Positions 18,748 through 26,886 of a DNA stretch of 64,000 bases are shown here, piece by piece. This DNA is from Pseudomonas violetae. Lineage in GTDB: Bacteria > Pseudomonadota > Gammaproteobacteria > Pseudomonadales > Pseudomonadaceae. The notes below the pieces were generated by a model. That model was not told where the DNA came from and ran no database searches. It saw nothing but the letters and a program-made list of their open reading frames with translations. The DNA lies in assembly GCF_023072615.1 (NCBI RefSeq), contig NZ_JAKNRW010000005.1, forward strand, positions 248,001 through 312,000, read 5' to 3'. Made by a program: the position numbers and the translations under genes. Position 1 is the first letter of the stretch, and each line of letters starts with the position of its first letter.

Positions 18748-18753
18748 TTTTTT
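18706..18753 (-). promoter_or_regulatory. Programmed -1 ribosomal frameshift signal (slippery heptamer plus hairpin)
   Basis: On the minus strand the ATPase frame reads CCA AAA AAG CCC TAG, containing the canonical heptamer A_AAA_AAG at 18753-18747. After a five-base spacer a perfect 13-bp hairpin begins at the last base of the stop codon: arms at 18741-18729 and 18718-18706, with a ten-base loop. No T tract follows, so it is not a terminator. Slippage by -1 enters exactly the VWA frame. This is the same arrangement as dnaX-type frameshift sites, and chlD frameshifting that yields two cobalt-chelatase subunits has been described in cobalamin producers. Confidence 0.85.
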
Positions 18754-19739
18754 GGCCAGCTAGGTACTTCGCGACGGGCGCCTGTAGGCTGTGCCTGGGC
18801 GGGCATTTCGCCCCACTGCCCCTGCCCTTCGCTTGTCTGCGAACTTTGGCTTGAGGGGGGCTGGCTGACTTGCGGCGCTGGTGGTGTGTGCTCGCGCCGA
18901 CGATGGCGTAAGGCGAACTCGGCGACGGCCTCGATATCTTCTTCGCCTATCCCTTGCGCACCCCGCCACGCCGCGTGGGCACGGGCGGCGCGCAACCAGA
19001 CGAGATCCGCGCGCAAGCCATCCACGCCAGCAGCGAAGCAGCGCTCGGTGATTTTGCCCAACGCCTGGTCGTCCAGGGGGATGCTTGCCAAGACATTCCG
19101 AGCCTGCTCGCAACGCTCGCGCAAGGCGTGCTGGGCTGTTTCCCACTCGGCGCAAAACGCCGCTGGATCATGATCAAACCCCAGGCGCCGGCGGATGATT
19201 TCGCCTCGCTCGTTCGGTACGGTGTGGCCACCGAGGGCGACGTTCAGGCCAAAACGATCCAGCAGCTGCGGACGCAGTTCACCTTCCTCCGGGTTCATGG
19301 TGCCAATCAGGACGAACTTCGCCGAGTGCCGATGGGAAATGCCGTCACGTTCGATCAAGTTGATGCCGCTGGCCGCCACGTCGAGTAACAGGTCTACCAA
19401 GTGATCGGGCAGCAGGTTGACTTCATCGACGTACAGCACGCCGCCATCAGCCCTGGCCAGGACCCCAGGAGAAAATCGGGCACGGCCTTCGCTCAGCGCC
19501 GCATCGAGATCGAGGGTGCCGACCAGACGTTCTTCTGTAGCACCCAGCGGCAGCGTGACGAACAGACCGCTGGCAAGCAGGTCCGCTAGCCCCCGGGCCA
19601 GGGTGGACTTGGCCATGCCGCGTGGGCCTTCGATCAACACACCGCCAATTTTCGGATCGATCGCGGTGAGGCACAGGGCGAGCTTCAGATCGTCGGCGCC
19701 GACCACGGCGGATAAGGGGAAGTGCGGGGTTTCAGTCAT
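18741..19739 (-). CDS. chlI: Cobalt-chelatase AAA+ ATPase subunit (ChlI-like)
   Basis: The zero-frame product has 332 residues: an AAA+ ATPase of the magnesium/cobalt chelatase small-subunit type, with VLIEGPRGMAKSTLARGLA (P-loop), GGVLYVDEVNLLPDHLVDLL (Walker B and helix), and the sensor segment MNPEEGELRPQLLDRFGLNV. The P-loop reads GPRGMAKS, with alanine where most P-loops have glycine. The C-terminal 45 residues are a Pro/Gln/Ser-rich linker ending SWPKKP at the TAG. The final codons are a -1 frameshift site leading into the VWA domain. It is 92 bases downstream of cobN, in the same riboswitch-led unit. It should energise cobalt insertion by CobN. Confidence 0.88.
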   Translation of the reverse strand: MTETPHFPLSAVVGADDLKLALCLTAIDPKIGGVLIEGPRGMAKSTLARGLADLLASGLFVTLPLGATEERLVGTLDLDAALSEGRARFSPGVLARADGGVLYVDEVNLLPDHLVDLLLDVAASGINLIERDGISHRHSAKFVLIGTMNPEEGELRPQLLDRFGLNVALGGHTVPNERGEIIRRRLGFDHDPAAFCAEWETAQHALRERCEQARNVLASIPLDDQALGKITERCFAAGVDGLRADLVWLRAARAHAAWRGAQGIGEEDIEAVAEFALRHRRREHTPPAPQVSQPPSSQSSQTSEGQGQWGEMPAQAQPTGARREVPSWPKKP

Positions 19740-19831
19740 TAGTAAGTCTCGGTCATGGTCGGCAGGTACATCTAGTACCTCTGGGCGGCACTCTGGATCT
19801 GTGGCTCACTCGCACAGGGTTAAAAACAACG

Positions 19832-22800
19832 TCAATTATCTTCTTCAATATCCAGCAGCAGATTCTCCAGCGCCTCCCGGTACTCGCCGGGCTCTTTCCA
19901 CATCCCCCGCTGCTGCGCCTCAATCATGCGCTCAGTCATGTCGCGAAGGGCGTGGGGATTGTGCTCGCGCACAAACTCCCGGGTCACCGGGTCCAGCAGG
20001 TAAGCATCCGCGAGCAGGGCGTATTGGTGATCATCGATCAACTGCGTGGTGGCGTCGAACGCGAACAGGTTGTCGACGGTTGCCGCCAGTTCGAACGCGC
20101 CTTTATAACCGTGGCGCTTCACCCCGTCGATCCACTTGGGATTGGCCGCGCGGGAGCGAATCACCCGATTGAGTTCTTCCTTGAGCGTGCGGATTTTCGG
20201 CAGATCGGGCTGGCTGTGATCGCCATGATAACTGGCCGCCGCTGCACCGCTGAGGCTCTCGACGGCTGCGAGCATGCCACCCTGGAACTGATAATAGTCG
20301 TTGGAGTCAAGCAAGTCGTGCTCACGGTTGTCCTGGTTTTGCAGTACGGCCTGAACCTGGCTGAGACGCTGGGCAAATTGTTCCCGGGCGGCCGTTCCTT
20401 CGTCCGAGCCGCCATAGGCATAGCCACCCCAGTTCAGGTAAACCTCGGCCAGGTCTTCGCGGCTTTGCCACAAGCGACCGTCGATGGCGCCCTGCACGCC
20501 GGCACCATAGGCCCCCGGTTTCGCACCAAAAATGCGCCAGCCGGCCTGGCGGCGCGCAGCCTCCTGGTCGAGCCCCGCTAACAACAACGCCTCCCGCTCG
20601 GCACGCACCTTGGCTGCCAGGGGATTGAGGTCATCGGGTTCGTCAAGTTCAGCGACCGCTTGCACGGCAGCATCGAACAGACGGATCAGATTCGCGAACG
20701 CGTCGCGGAAGAATCCGGACACCCGCAACGTCACGTCCACCCGTGGGCGGTCCAGCAGGCTCACTGGCAGGATTTCAAAGTCATCAACCCGCTGGCTGCC
20801 AGTGGCCCACACCGGTCGCACGCCCAGCAATGCCATCGCCTGGGCGATATCGTCGCCACCGGTGCGCATGGTTGCGGTGCCCCAGACCGACAGGCCGATC
20901 TGGCGCAGGTGATCGCCATGGTCTTGCAGGTGGCGTTCAAGGATCAGGTTGGCCGACTGGAAGCCGATACGCCAGGCAGTAGTGGTCGGTAGATTGCGCA
21001 CGTCCACCGAGTAGAAGTTGCGGCCGGTGGGCAGCACGTCCAGGCGTCCGCGGCTGGGCGCACCGCTTGGGCCTGCAGGGACGAAACGGCCGTTCAGCGC
21101 ATCGAGCAGACCACGCATCTCTGCCGGGCCGCAGGCGTCCAGGCGGGGGGCGACTACTTCGCGCAGATGGTCGAGGATGGCCCACACTTGCGCCCAGTTT
21201 TCACCTTGTGGGAGTGAGCCTGCTTGCGATGGCGGTGGGTCAATGGACAGCCATGTTGAATGATCGACTGCATCGCGAGCAGGCTCGCTCCCACAGGTGG
21301 CTTGCGCGATCAGTTGCGTGGCGAACAGCTCAAGGCGCTCGCGGGTGTCGCCCGCCGTGCGCCAGGCGTCATCATTGAGTGATTGCAGTTCCATGGGGCG
21401 AAGCCCGGTCCACGGCTCGGCCAGCTCACAATCCAAGGGATCGAAACCCAACTCAAACGCCTTCGCCAGCGCCCGCAACACACTCGACTGGGCGCCACGT
21501 CCATCGCCACGGGGAATACGCAGCAACGCCAGCAAAGTGTCGATGCGCAACCGCCCGCTGGGCGACTCACCGAAGATATGCAGACCGTCGCGGATCTGCG
21601 ATTCCTTCAGATCACACAGATAAGTATCCAGGCGCGGCAACCAGATTGCCGCGTCGGCATCACTGTCCAACTGTTCGTCCAGCTGCAGTTCGCGGTCGAT
21701 GTGGCTGTCGCGCACCAATTGCAGAATGTCGCGCTGCAGCTCCCGCGCTCGACGCGGATCCAGCAACTGCGCTTCGTAGTACTCGTCGGCGAGCAGTTCC
21801 AGGTCGCGCAGCGGGCCGTAGGTTTCGGCGCGGGTCAGCGGTGGCATCAAGTGATCGATGATCACAGCCTGTGTGCGACGCTTGGCCTGCGCGCCCTCGC
21901 CCGGGTCGTTGACGATGAAGGGATAGATGTTCGGCAACGGCCCGAGCAGCGCATCCGGCCAGCAGTGCTGCGACAGCCCGACGCCTTTGCCCGGAAGCCA
22001 TTCGAGGTTGCCGTGCTTGCCGACGTGAATCACGCCGTGGGCGCCGTAGGTGTTGCGCAACCAGAAATAGAACGCGAGGTAGCCGTGAGGCGGCACCAGG
22101 TCCGGGTCGTGATACACCGCGCTCGGATCAACCTGATATCCCCGTGCCGGTTGAATGCCGACAAACGTCAGGCCCAAACGCAGACCGGCGATCATCATCC
22201 GGCCGCTGCGGAACATCGGATCATGTTCAGGTGCGCCCCAACGCGCCAGCACGGCCTGGCGGTTGGCCTCAGGCAGCGCGTTGAACATCGCCAGATAGTC
22301 CTCCAGCCCAAGGCTTTGCTGGCACGGACGTTGATCGATAGTGTCAAGGTCATTGCTGACACCGCCGAGCAGTAGCTGGATCAGCGCGGTTCCGCTCTGC
22401 GGTAGTTCAGCCGGCAGCGGATAACCTTCCTGGCGTAGTGCTCGCAGGATATTCAGCGCCGCCGCTGGTGTATCGAGCCCGACTCCATTGCCGATGCGTC
22501 CGTCGCGGGTCGGGTAGTTGGCGAGAATCAGCGCGATGTGTTTTTCGGCATTGGGCACCCGCGCCAGATCGGTCCAGCGCCGCGCCAGTTCGGCGACGAA
22601 ATCCATACGATCAGGTTGCGCGCGATAGCACACCACGTCCGACTGGCTGCGCTCGCTGCGCCACGCCAGGTCCTTAAAGCTGATCGGTCGGCTGATGATC
22701 CGTCCGTCCAGCTCCGGTAGCGCAATATGCATGGCCAGGTCTCGTGGCCCGAGGCCCTGCTCGCTGGCTTGCCAACCGGCCTCGTTGTCCTGGGCGCAGA

Positions 22801-23671
22801 TCGCCTGGATCACCGGTATGTCGCGACGGAACGGCCGGATATGGGGTGTCTCAGGGCTCGATTGAGCAAAGCCGGTCGTGTTGAGAATCACCGAGGCGCC
22901 GACTTCGTCCAGCCAGTCCTCGACCACCGACAGGCAGCCGGGCTCTTTCAGGCTGGCCACCGCGATCGGCAACGGGTTCAACCCCGCCGCCTGCAGCCGC
23001 TGGCAGAAAATATCAATGAACCCGGTGTTCGCCGCCTGCAAGTGCGAACGGTAAAACAACACCGCCGCCACGGGTTGCCCGGCCTGCCAGTCGGCTTGCC
23101 AATCACCTGGGGCAGCGGGACTTATGCGCGGATGGTAGATCACCGTGCGCGGCAAAGCCTGCGGCTCGGCCCAAGGATATTCGCGCCCCAGCCAGCGACT
23201 GGCAAGGCAGCGAAAGAAATCCAGGGCATTGCCCAGACCGCCCTGACGCAGAAACTGCCAGAGGCGGTCGCGGTCTTCGGCGCCCACAGTACTGAGGTCG
23301 CTGAGTTCCGGGTCCGGACGATCATCGCCTGGCACCAGAATCAATTGCACGCCGTGTTCGGACAATTGCACCAAGCGCTCGACGCCATAACGCCAGTAGG
23401 CGATGCCGCCGTGCAGCGAGATCAGAATTACCTTGGCGTGGCGCAGCACCTCATCGACATACAGGTCGACCGAGGCATGATTCTGCACCTGCATCGGGTT
23501 GGCCAGGCGCACGCTTGGGTAGTCGTCGGGCAGCTGCTGCGCCGCTTCGGCGAGCAGCGCCAGGCTGGAGTCGCCGCTGCACAGGATCACCAGTTCGGCG
23601 GGTGTCTGTCCAAGGTCGGCAATATTGTCATCCGAAACGAAACCGCCGGGCTGGGTCCTTAGCAGGTGCAT
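19832..23671 (-). CDS. cobN: Cobaltochelatase large subunit CobN
   Basis: This 1279-residue protein is the porphyrin-type binding subunit that inserts Co2+ into hydrogenobyrinic acid a,c-diamide in aerobic cobalamin synthesis. Family motifs include HVGKHGNLEWLPGKGVGLS (about 555-575), VIIDHLMPPLTRAETYGPL, GLHIFGESPSG, RNFYSVDVRNLPTTTAW, and the C-terminal GAFELAATVDNLFAFDA segment. It begins three bases after the cobW stop, indicating tight coupling. About 31 codons at residues 792-822 are an inserted REP doublet that keeps the frame, in a segment between conserved blocks. ChlI/ChlD partners follow downstream. Confidence 0.95.
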   Translation of the reverse strand: MHLLRTQPGGFVSDDNIADLGQTPAELVILCSGDSSLALLAEAAQQLPDDYPSVRLANPMQVQNHASVDLYVDEVLRHAKVILISLHGGIAYWRYGVERLVQLSEHGVQLILVPGDDRPDPELSDLSTVGAEDRDRLWQFLRQGGLGNALDFFRCLASRWLGREYPWAEPQALPRTVIYHPRISPAAPGDWQADWQAGQPVAAVLFYRSHLQAANTGFIDIFCQRLQAAGLNPLPIAVASLKEPGCLSVVEDWLDEVGASVILNTTGFAQSSPETPHIRPFRRDIPVIQAICAQDNEAGWQASEQGLGPRDLAMHIALPELDGRIISRPISFKDLAWRSERSQSDVVCYRAQPDRMDFVAELARRWTDLARVPNAEKHIALILANYPTRDGRIGNGVGLDTPAAALNILRALRQEGYPLPAELPQSGTALIQLLLGGVSNDLDTIDQRPCQQSLGLEDYLAMFNALPEANRQAVLARWGAPEHDPMFRSGRMMIAGLRLGLTFVGIQPARGYQVDPSAVYHDPDLVPPHGYLAFYFWLRNTYGAHGVIHVGKHGNLEWLPGKGVGLSQHCWPDALLGPLPNIYPFIVNDPGEGAQAKRRTQAVIIDHLMPPLTRAETYGPLRDLELLADEYYEAQLLDPRRARELQRDILQLVRDSHIDRELQLDEQLDSDADAAIWLPRLDTYLCDLKESQIRDGLHIFGESPSGRLRIDTLLALLRIPRGDGRGAQSSVLRALAKAFELGFDPLDCELAEPWTGLRPMELQSLNDDAWRTAGDTRERLELFATQLIAQATCGSEPARDAVDHSTWLSIDPPPSQAGSLPQGENWAQVWAILDHLREVVAPRLDACGPAEMRGLLDALNGRFVPAGPSGAPSRGRLDVLPTGRNFYSVDVRNLPTTTAWRIGFQSANLILERHLQDHGDHLRQIGLSVWGTATMRTGGDDIAQAMALLGVRPVWATGSQRVDDFEILPVSLLDRPRVDVTLRVSGFFRDAFANLIRLFDAAVQAVAELDEPDDLNPLAAKVRAEREALLLAGLDQEAARRQAGWRIFGAKPGAYGAGVQGAIDGRLWQSREDLAEVYLNWGGYAYGGSDEGTAAREQFAQRLSQVQAVLQNQDNREHDLLDSNDYYQFQGGMLAAVESLSGAAAASYHGDHSQPDLPKIRTLKEELNRVIRSRAANPKWIDGVKRHGYKGAFELAATVDNLFAFDATTQLIDDHQYALLADAYLLDPVTREFVREHNPHALRDMTERMIEAQQRGMWKEPGEYREALENLLLDIEEDN
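21208..21296. repeat. REP doublet (REPIN) inserted in frame within cobN
   Basis: A left REP copy at 21208-21231 and an inverted right copy at 21273-21296 match the core and orientation of the intergenic doublet at 11594-11666. The whole element lies inside cobN and is read as coding sequence (TCGSEPARDAVDHSTW... ...SQAGSLPQGE) without a stop codon. Such elements are normally extragenic. Length is consistent with a net insertion of a multiple of three. Confidence 0.88.
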
Positions 23672-23674
23672 GGC

Positions 23675-24736
23675 TTATACGCAGAGCGCAGCGCGCAGTT
23701 GTGCTTCGAGTTGCGCGGCGTCCAGCTCCTGGCCAATCAGCACCATGCGCGTGGTGCGCGTTTCCTCGGCACCCCAAGGGCGGTCGAAATGCTTGTCGAA
23801 ACGCGTGCCCACGCCCTGGATCAGCAGGCGCATCGGTTTGTTCGGGATAGCGGCGAAACCCTTGACGCGCAGGATGCCATGCTTGACCACGAGCTGGGTC
23901 AGAGCGTCCAGTAGCAGGCTCTCATCCGCCTGGGGCAGTTCGATGGAAATGGAATCGAAGGCGTCGTGATCGTGATCGTCCTCACCTTCGTGGTGGTGAT
24001 CATGATGGCTGTGGCGGCTGTCAATGTGCTCTTCGGAACCGGCACCCAGGCCAATCAGCACGTCCAGTGGCACGCGACCGCTGCTGGCTTCAATAACCTT
24101 GACCGCCGGCGGCAACTCCTCGGCGACTTCCAGGCGCACCCGAGCCAGGTCTTCCGGGCTAATCAGGTCGGCTTTATTGAGAATCACCAGATCGGCGCTC
24201 GCCAACTGGTCGGCGAACAGTTCGTGCAGTGGCGATTCGTGATCCAGGTTCGGGTCGAGTTTGCGCTGGGCGTCGACCTGATCAGGGAACGCGGCAAAAG
24301 TGCCCGCCGCTACAGCCGGACTATCGACCACGGTGATGACGGCATCAACGGTGCAGGCGCTGCGGATTTCCGGCCATTGGAAGGCTTGCACCAGGGGCTT
24401 GGGGAGGGCCAGTCCGGAGGTTTCGATCAGGATGTGGTCGAGGTCGCCACGACGGGCCACCAGCTCGCGCATCACCGGGAAAAATTCTTCCTGGACTGTG
24501 CAGCACAGGCATCCGTTGGCCAGTTCATAGACTCGGCCGCTGGCTTCTTCTTCAGTGCAACCGATGGAGCACTGCTTGAGTATTTCGCCATCGATGCCCA
24601 GCTCGCCAAATTCGTTGACGATGACCGCAATGCGCCGGCCCTGGGCGTTGTCGAGCATGTGCCGCAGCAAGGTAGTCTTGCCCGAGCCGAGGAAGCCCGT
24701 GACGATGGTGACGGGAAGTTTGGCCAGTGTTTTCAT
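23675..24736 (-). CDS. cobW: CobW, COG0523 GTPase metallochaperone for cobalamin synthesis
   Basis: This 353-residue G3E-family GTPase begins at ATG 24736 (MKTLAKLPVTIVTGFLGSGK). The Walker A GFLGSGKTT, the metal-binding GCLCC in ANGCLCCTVQEEF, and NKADLI are all present. A histidine/aspartate-rich loop (RHSHHDHHHEGEDDHDHDAF) near residue 235 is typical of metal-handling CobW proteins. Further upstream in-frame codons lie in the riboswitch expression platform and are not credible. It leads the cobW-cobN-chlI/D unit under a cobalamin riboswitch and should deliver Co2+ to the CobN chelatase. Confidence 0.94.
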   Translation of the reverse strand: MKTLAKLPVTIVTGFLGSGKTTLLRHMLDNAQGRRIAVIVNEFGELGIDGEILKQCSIGCTEEEASGRVYELANGCLCCTVQEEFFPVMRELVARRGDLDHILIETSGLALPKPLVQAFQWPEIRSACTVDAVITVVDSPAVAAGTFAAFPDQVDAQRKLDPNLDHESPLHELFADQLASADLVILNKADLISPEDLARVRLEVAEELPPAVKVIEASSGRVPLDVLIGLGAGSEEHIDSRHSHHDHHHEGEDDHDHDAFDSISIELPQADESLLLDALTQLVVKHGILRVKGFAAIPNKPMRLLIQGVGTRFDKHFDRPWGAEETRTTRMVLIGQELDAAQLEAQLRAALCV

Positions 24737-24847
24737 CGGATGCCCTTTGGCAAGGTGGCGGGCATACGGGACGACAATCGCTGCGACAGGTGCGCGCGCG
24801 GGAGAGTTCGCCACCGGATCACCCCGCCCGGTTGTAGTGAGAATCTG

Positions 24848-25040
24848 TATCGAGGCAGGTCTCCTGGCTGACGGCGTGCCGGGCTTAGAGCCTGGCATTC
24901 GCTGCGCCTTCCCGTTAACCCAGAGTGCAGGGCTTGCAGTGGCATGGCAGCGAACATCACCGTTCACAGTTGCGGGGGCAGCCGCGGCTTTGACCGCGTT
25001 CCCTTCTTAGCTTCGGCCAACGCCGAAGAACCTCGAAAGC
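24848..25040 (-). ncRNA. Cobalamin riboswitch upstream of cobW
   Basis: On the minus strand the conserved core is clear: an AGAAGGGAA block, GGCTGCCCCCGCAACTGTGA, GCCACTG, GGGAAGGCGC, and the distal GTCAGCCAGGAGACCTGCC. These are the diagnostic segments of the AdoCbl riboswitch. It lies about 110 bases upstream of the cobW ATG, leaving room for an expression platform. It should turn off cobW-cobN-chlI/D when cobalamin is plentiful. Confidence 0.93.
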
Positions 25041-25142
25041 GCAAGGCTACGCATGGTATCGGGGCGGGTCAATCATTGAGCTTCGTGCCAGTTGAGAACC
25101 CTTGCCAATTGACGTCAAACCCCCACCCATGCTCTCCTACGC

Positions 25143-25350
25143 AACTTGTTACGGGTGCCCTTCACAGGGTGAAACGGGAAACCGGTGAATCATGTGCTTT
25201 ACTCAAGCCCATGTCAGTCCGGTGCTGCCCCCGCAACGGTAAGCGAGCGAAGCGTCAGATCCACTGTGCCAGCAGTACGGCATGGGAAGGCGACTCTTGC
25301 AGGTGAAGGCGTAAGCCCCGCACCCCTCGCGAGCCCGGAGACCGGCCCGC
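25143..25350 (+). ncRNA. Cobalamin riboswitch upstream of cbtB
   Basis: On the plus strand the segment starts with a GGGTGCCC stem, followed by GGGTGAAACGGGAAACCGGTG, then GGTGCTGCCCCCGCAACGG, ATGGGAAGGCG, and GAGCCCGGAGACCGGCC. These are the cobalamin-riboswitch consensus blocks in order. It precedes cbtB by about 135 bases and is oriented opposite to the riboswitch at 24848-25040, about 100 bases away, with the two promoters between them. Confidence 0.93.
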
Positions 25351-25484
25351 AACACATGGCGAACATCAGGTTCGCTGACTAACAAACCCGCGGTGGGCGG
25401 GCGCTGTTTGAGCTTCTGCTTGCCCGTCTCGCAGGGGTTTACCATGCGCTCCATTACCCCGCTGACAGACCAGAGGGAAGCGCC

Positions 25485-25676
25485 ATGTCGACCATCAGTA
25501 CCACCGGTAGCCGTACCGCCAGCAGCACCACTACCCTGACTCAACGCCTGACCGCCGCCGCTTTTGCGTCGATCCTGGGTGCCGGCCTGGTATATTTCGC
25601 CGGCTTCTCGCACATTGAGGCAGTGCACAACGCCGCGCACGATACCCGTCACAGTTCCGCGTTCCCGTGCCACTGA
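25485..25676 (+). CDS. cbtB: CbtB, small subunit of predicted cobalt transporter
   Basis: This 63-residue protein has one membrane span (LTAAAFASILGAGLVYFAGF) and a histidine-containing C-terminus (VHNAAHDTRH...FPCH), the hallmark of CbtB. CbtAB was proposed from comparative genomics as a B12-regulated cobalt uptake system. A cobalamin riboswitch lies upstream and cbtA starts 11 bases after the stop, both in agreement. Confidence 0.92.
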   Translation: MSTISTTGSRTASSTTTLTQRLTAAAFASILGAGLVYFAGFSHIEAVHNAAHDTRHSSAFPCH

Positions 25677-25687
25677 GACCTGCCCAG

Positions 25688-26395
25688 ATGATCAAGCGTA
25701 TAGCGCAAACCGCAGGTTTCACCGGGTTGCTGGCCGCCCTGCTGCTGACCCTGCTGCAAAGCTTCTGGGTCTCTCCGCTGATTCTGCAGGCGGAAAGCTA
25801 CGAAAAATTCGAACCTGCCACGGTTGAAATCCACGAACACGCAGCCGGCGCTGCCGCGGCGCACAGCCACGACGCCGAGGCCTGGGAACCGGAAGACGGC
25901 TGGCAGCGCCTGTTGTCGACCACTGGCGGCAACCTGGTGATAGCCGTGGGTTTCGCCCTGATGCTTGCAGGCCTCTACACCCTGCGCGCGCCGACCCGCA
26001 CTTCGCAGGGCCTGCTCTGGGGCCTGGCTGGCTACGCGACCTTCGTCCTGGCACCCACCCTTGGCCTGCCACCTGAATTGCCGGGCACTGCCGCTGCCGA
26101 CCTGACTCAACGGCAAATATGGTGGATTGGCACAGCCGCTTCCACAGCCGTCGGCATTGCCTTGATTGTCTTCAGCCGCCAATGGCTGATGAAAGTCCTT
26201 GGCGTGGCGATCCTGGTGGTGCCGCACGTTATCGGAGCACCGCAACCGCCAGTGCATTCGATGCTCGCGCCAGAGGCCCTGGAAACTCAATTCAAAATCG
26301 CCTCGCAGTTGACCAACGTGGCGTTCTGGCTGGCACTAGGCCTCATCAGCGCCTGGTTGTTCCGCCGAAAAAGTGCTGGTCAATACCCAGCATGA
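25688..26395 (+). CDS. cbtA: CbtA, predicted cobalt transporter membrane subunit
   Basis: This 235-residue inner-membrane protein has about five spans. An N-terminal span (GLLAALLLTLLQSFWVSPLI) is followed by a long loop with histidines (EIHEHAAGAAAAHSHDAEAW) and further spans ending with a short basic tail. Length and order match CbtA. The start at ATG 25688 is chosen; an in-frame upstream codon at 25667 overlaps cbtB. Its TGA overlaps the ATG of cobE by four bases. It should import cobalt for the chelatase encoded across the riboswitch region. Confidence 0.92.
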   Translation: MIKRIAQTAGFTGLLAALLLTLLQSFWVSPLILQAESYEKFEPATVEIHEHAAGAAAAHSHDAEAWEPEDGWQRLLSTTGGNLVIAVGFALMLAGLYTLRAPTRTSQGLLWGLAGYATFVLAPTLGLPPELPGTAAADLTQRQIWWIGTAASTAVGIALIVFSRQWLMKVLGVAILVVPHVIGAPQPPVHSMLAPEALETQFKIASQLTNVAFWLALGLISAWLFRRKSAGQYPA

Positions 26396-26805
26396 CGGAA
26401 GCCAGCACAGCGCCGACGCTGGTCGTCGGCCTGGGCTGCCAGCGTGGCTGCCCTGTCGGTACATTGCGGGCGCTGCTGGATCAGGCGCTGCAGGCACATC
26501 AGATCGAGCTTCAGCAGATCAAGGCCCTTGCCAGCATCGACCTCAAACGTGAAGAGCCTGGCCTGATCGAACTCGGCGAACAGCTTGGGCTTGAGGTGAA
26601 GTTTTTCAGCAGTGAGGAACTGGCCAGATACCAAGGCCAACTCAGCCATCACTCAGACATCGCTTTCGAACGTACCGGCTGCTATGGAATCGCTGAAAGT
26701 GCCGCCCTCGCCCTGGCCGAATGGCTGGCCCAGACACCGGCGAAACTGTTGATTTCACGACAGAAATACGCGCAGGCCACCCTCGCATTGGCCTGCGCCG
26801 TTTAA
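26392..26805 (+). CDS. cobE: CobE, cobalamin biosynthesis protein
   Basis: This 137-residue protein begins VVGLGCQRGCPVGTLRALLDQAL after a short leader. It has the CbiG/CobE C-terminal-domain motifs AGLGCxxG..., ALASIDLKREEPGL and TGCYGIAESAAL. CobE is required in aerobic cobalamin synthesis in Pseudomonas; it is related to the C-terminal domain of CbiG, and its exact biochemical role is uncertain. It is translationally coupled to cbtA through ATGA and is followed by cobM. Confidence 0.9.
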   Translation: MTEASTAPTLVVGLGCQRGCPVGTLRALLDQALQAHQIELQQIKALASIDLKREEPGLIELGEQLGLEVKFFSSEELARYQGQLSHHSDIAFERTGCYGIAESAALALAEWLAQTPAKLLISRQKYAQATLALACAV

Positions 26806-26886
26806 AATCCCCAATAATCCCATGCCTGATCATGAGCAATCTTCATCTGAAGCCTGCCCATGTCGCCTTTTTCACAGGATACGACG

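Noticed and set aside
22727..23662. 311-codon plus-strand open frame antisense to cobN
   Set aside because: It lies wholly within conserved cobN sequence, without a ribosome-binding site or domain features.
24737..24967. N-terminal extension of CobW from an upstream in-frame start at 24967
   Set aside because: The extra codons overlap the cobalamin riboswitch, and the family begins at the MKTLAKLPVTIVTG segment.
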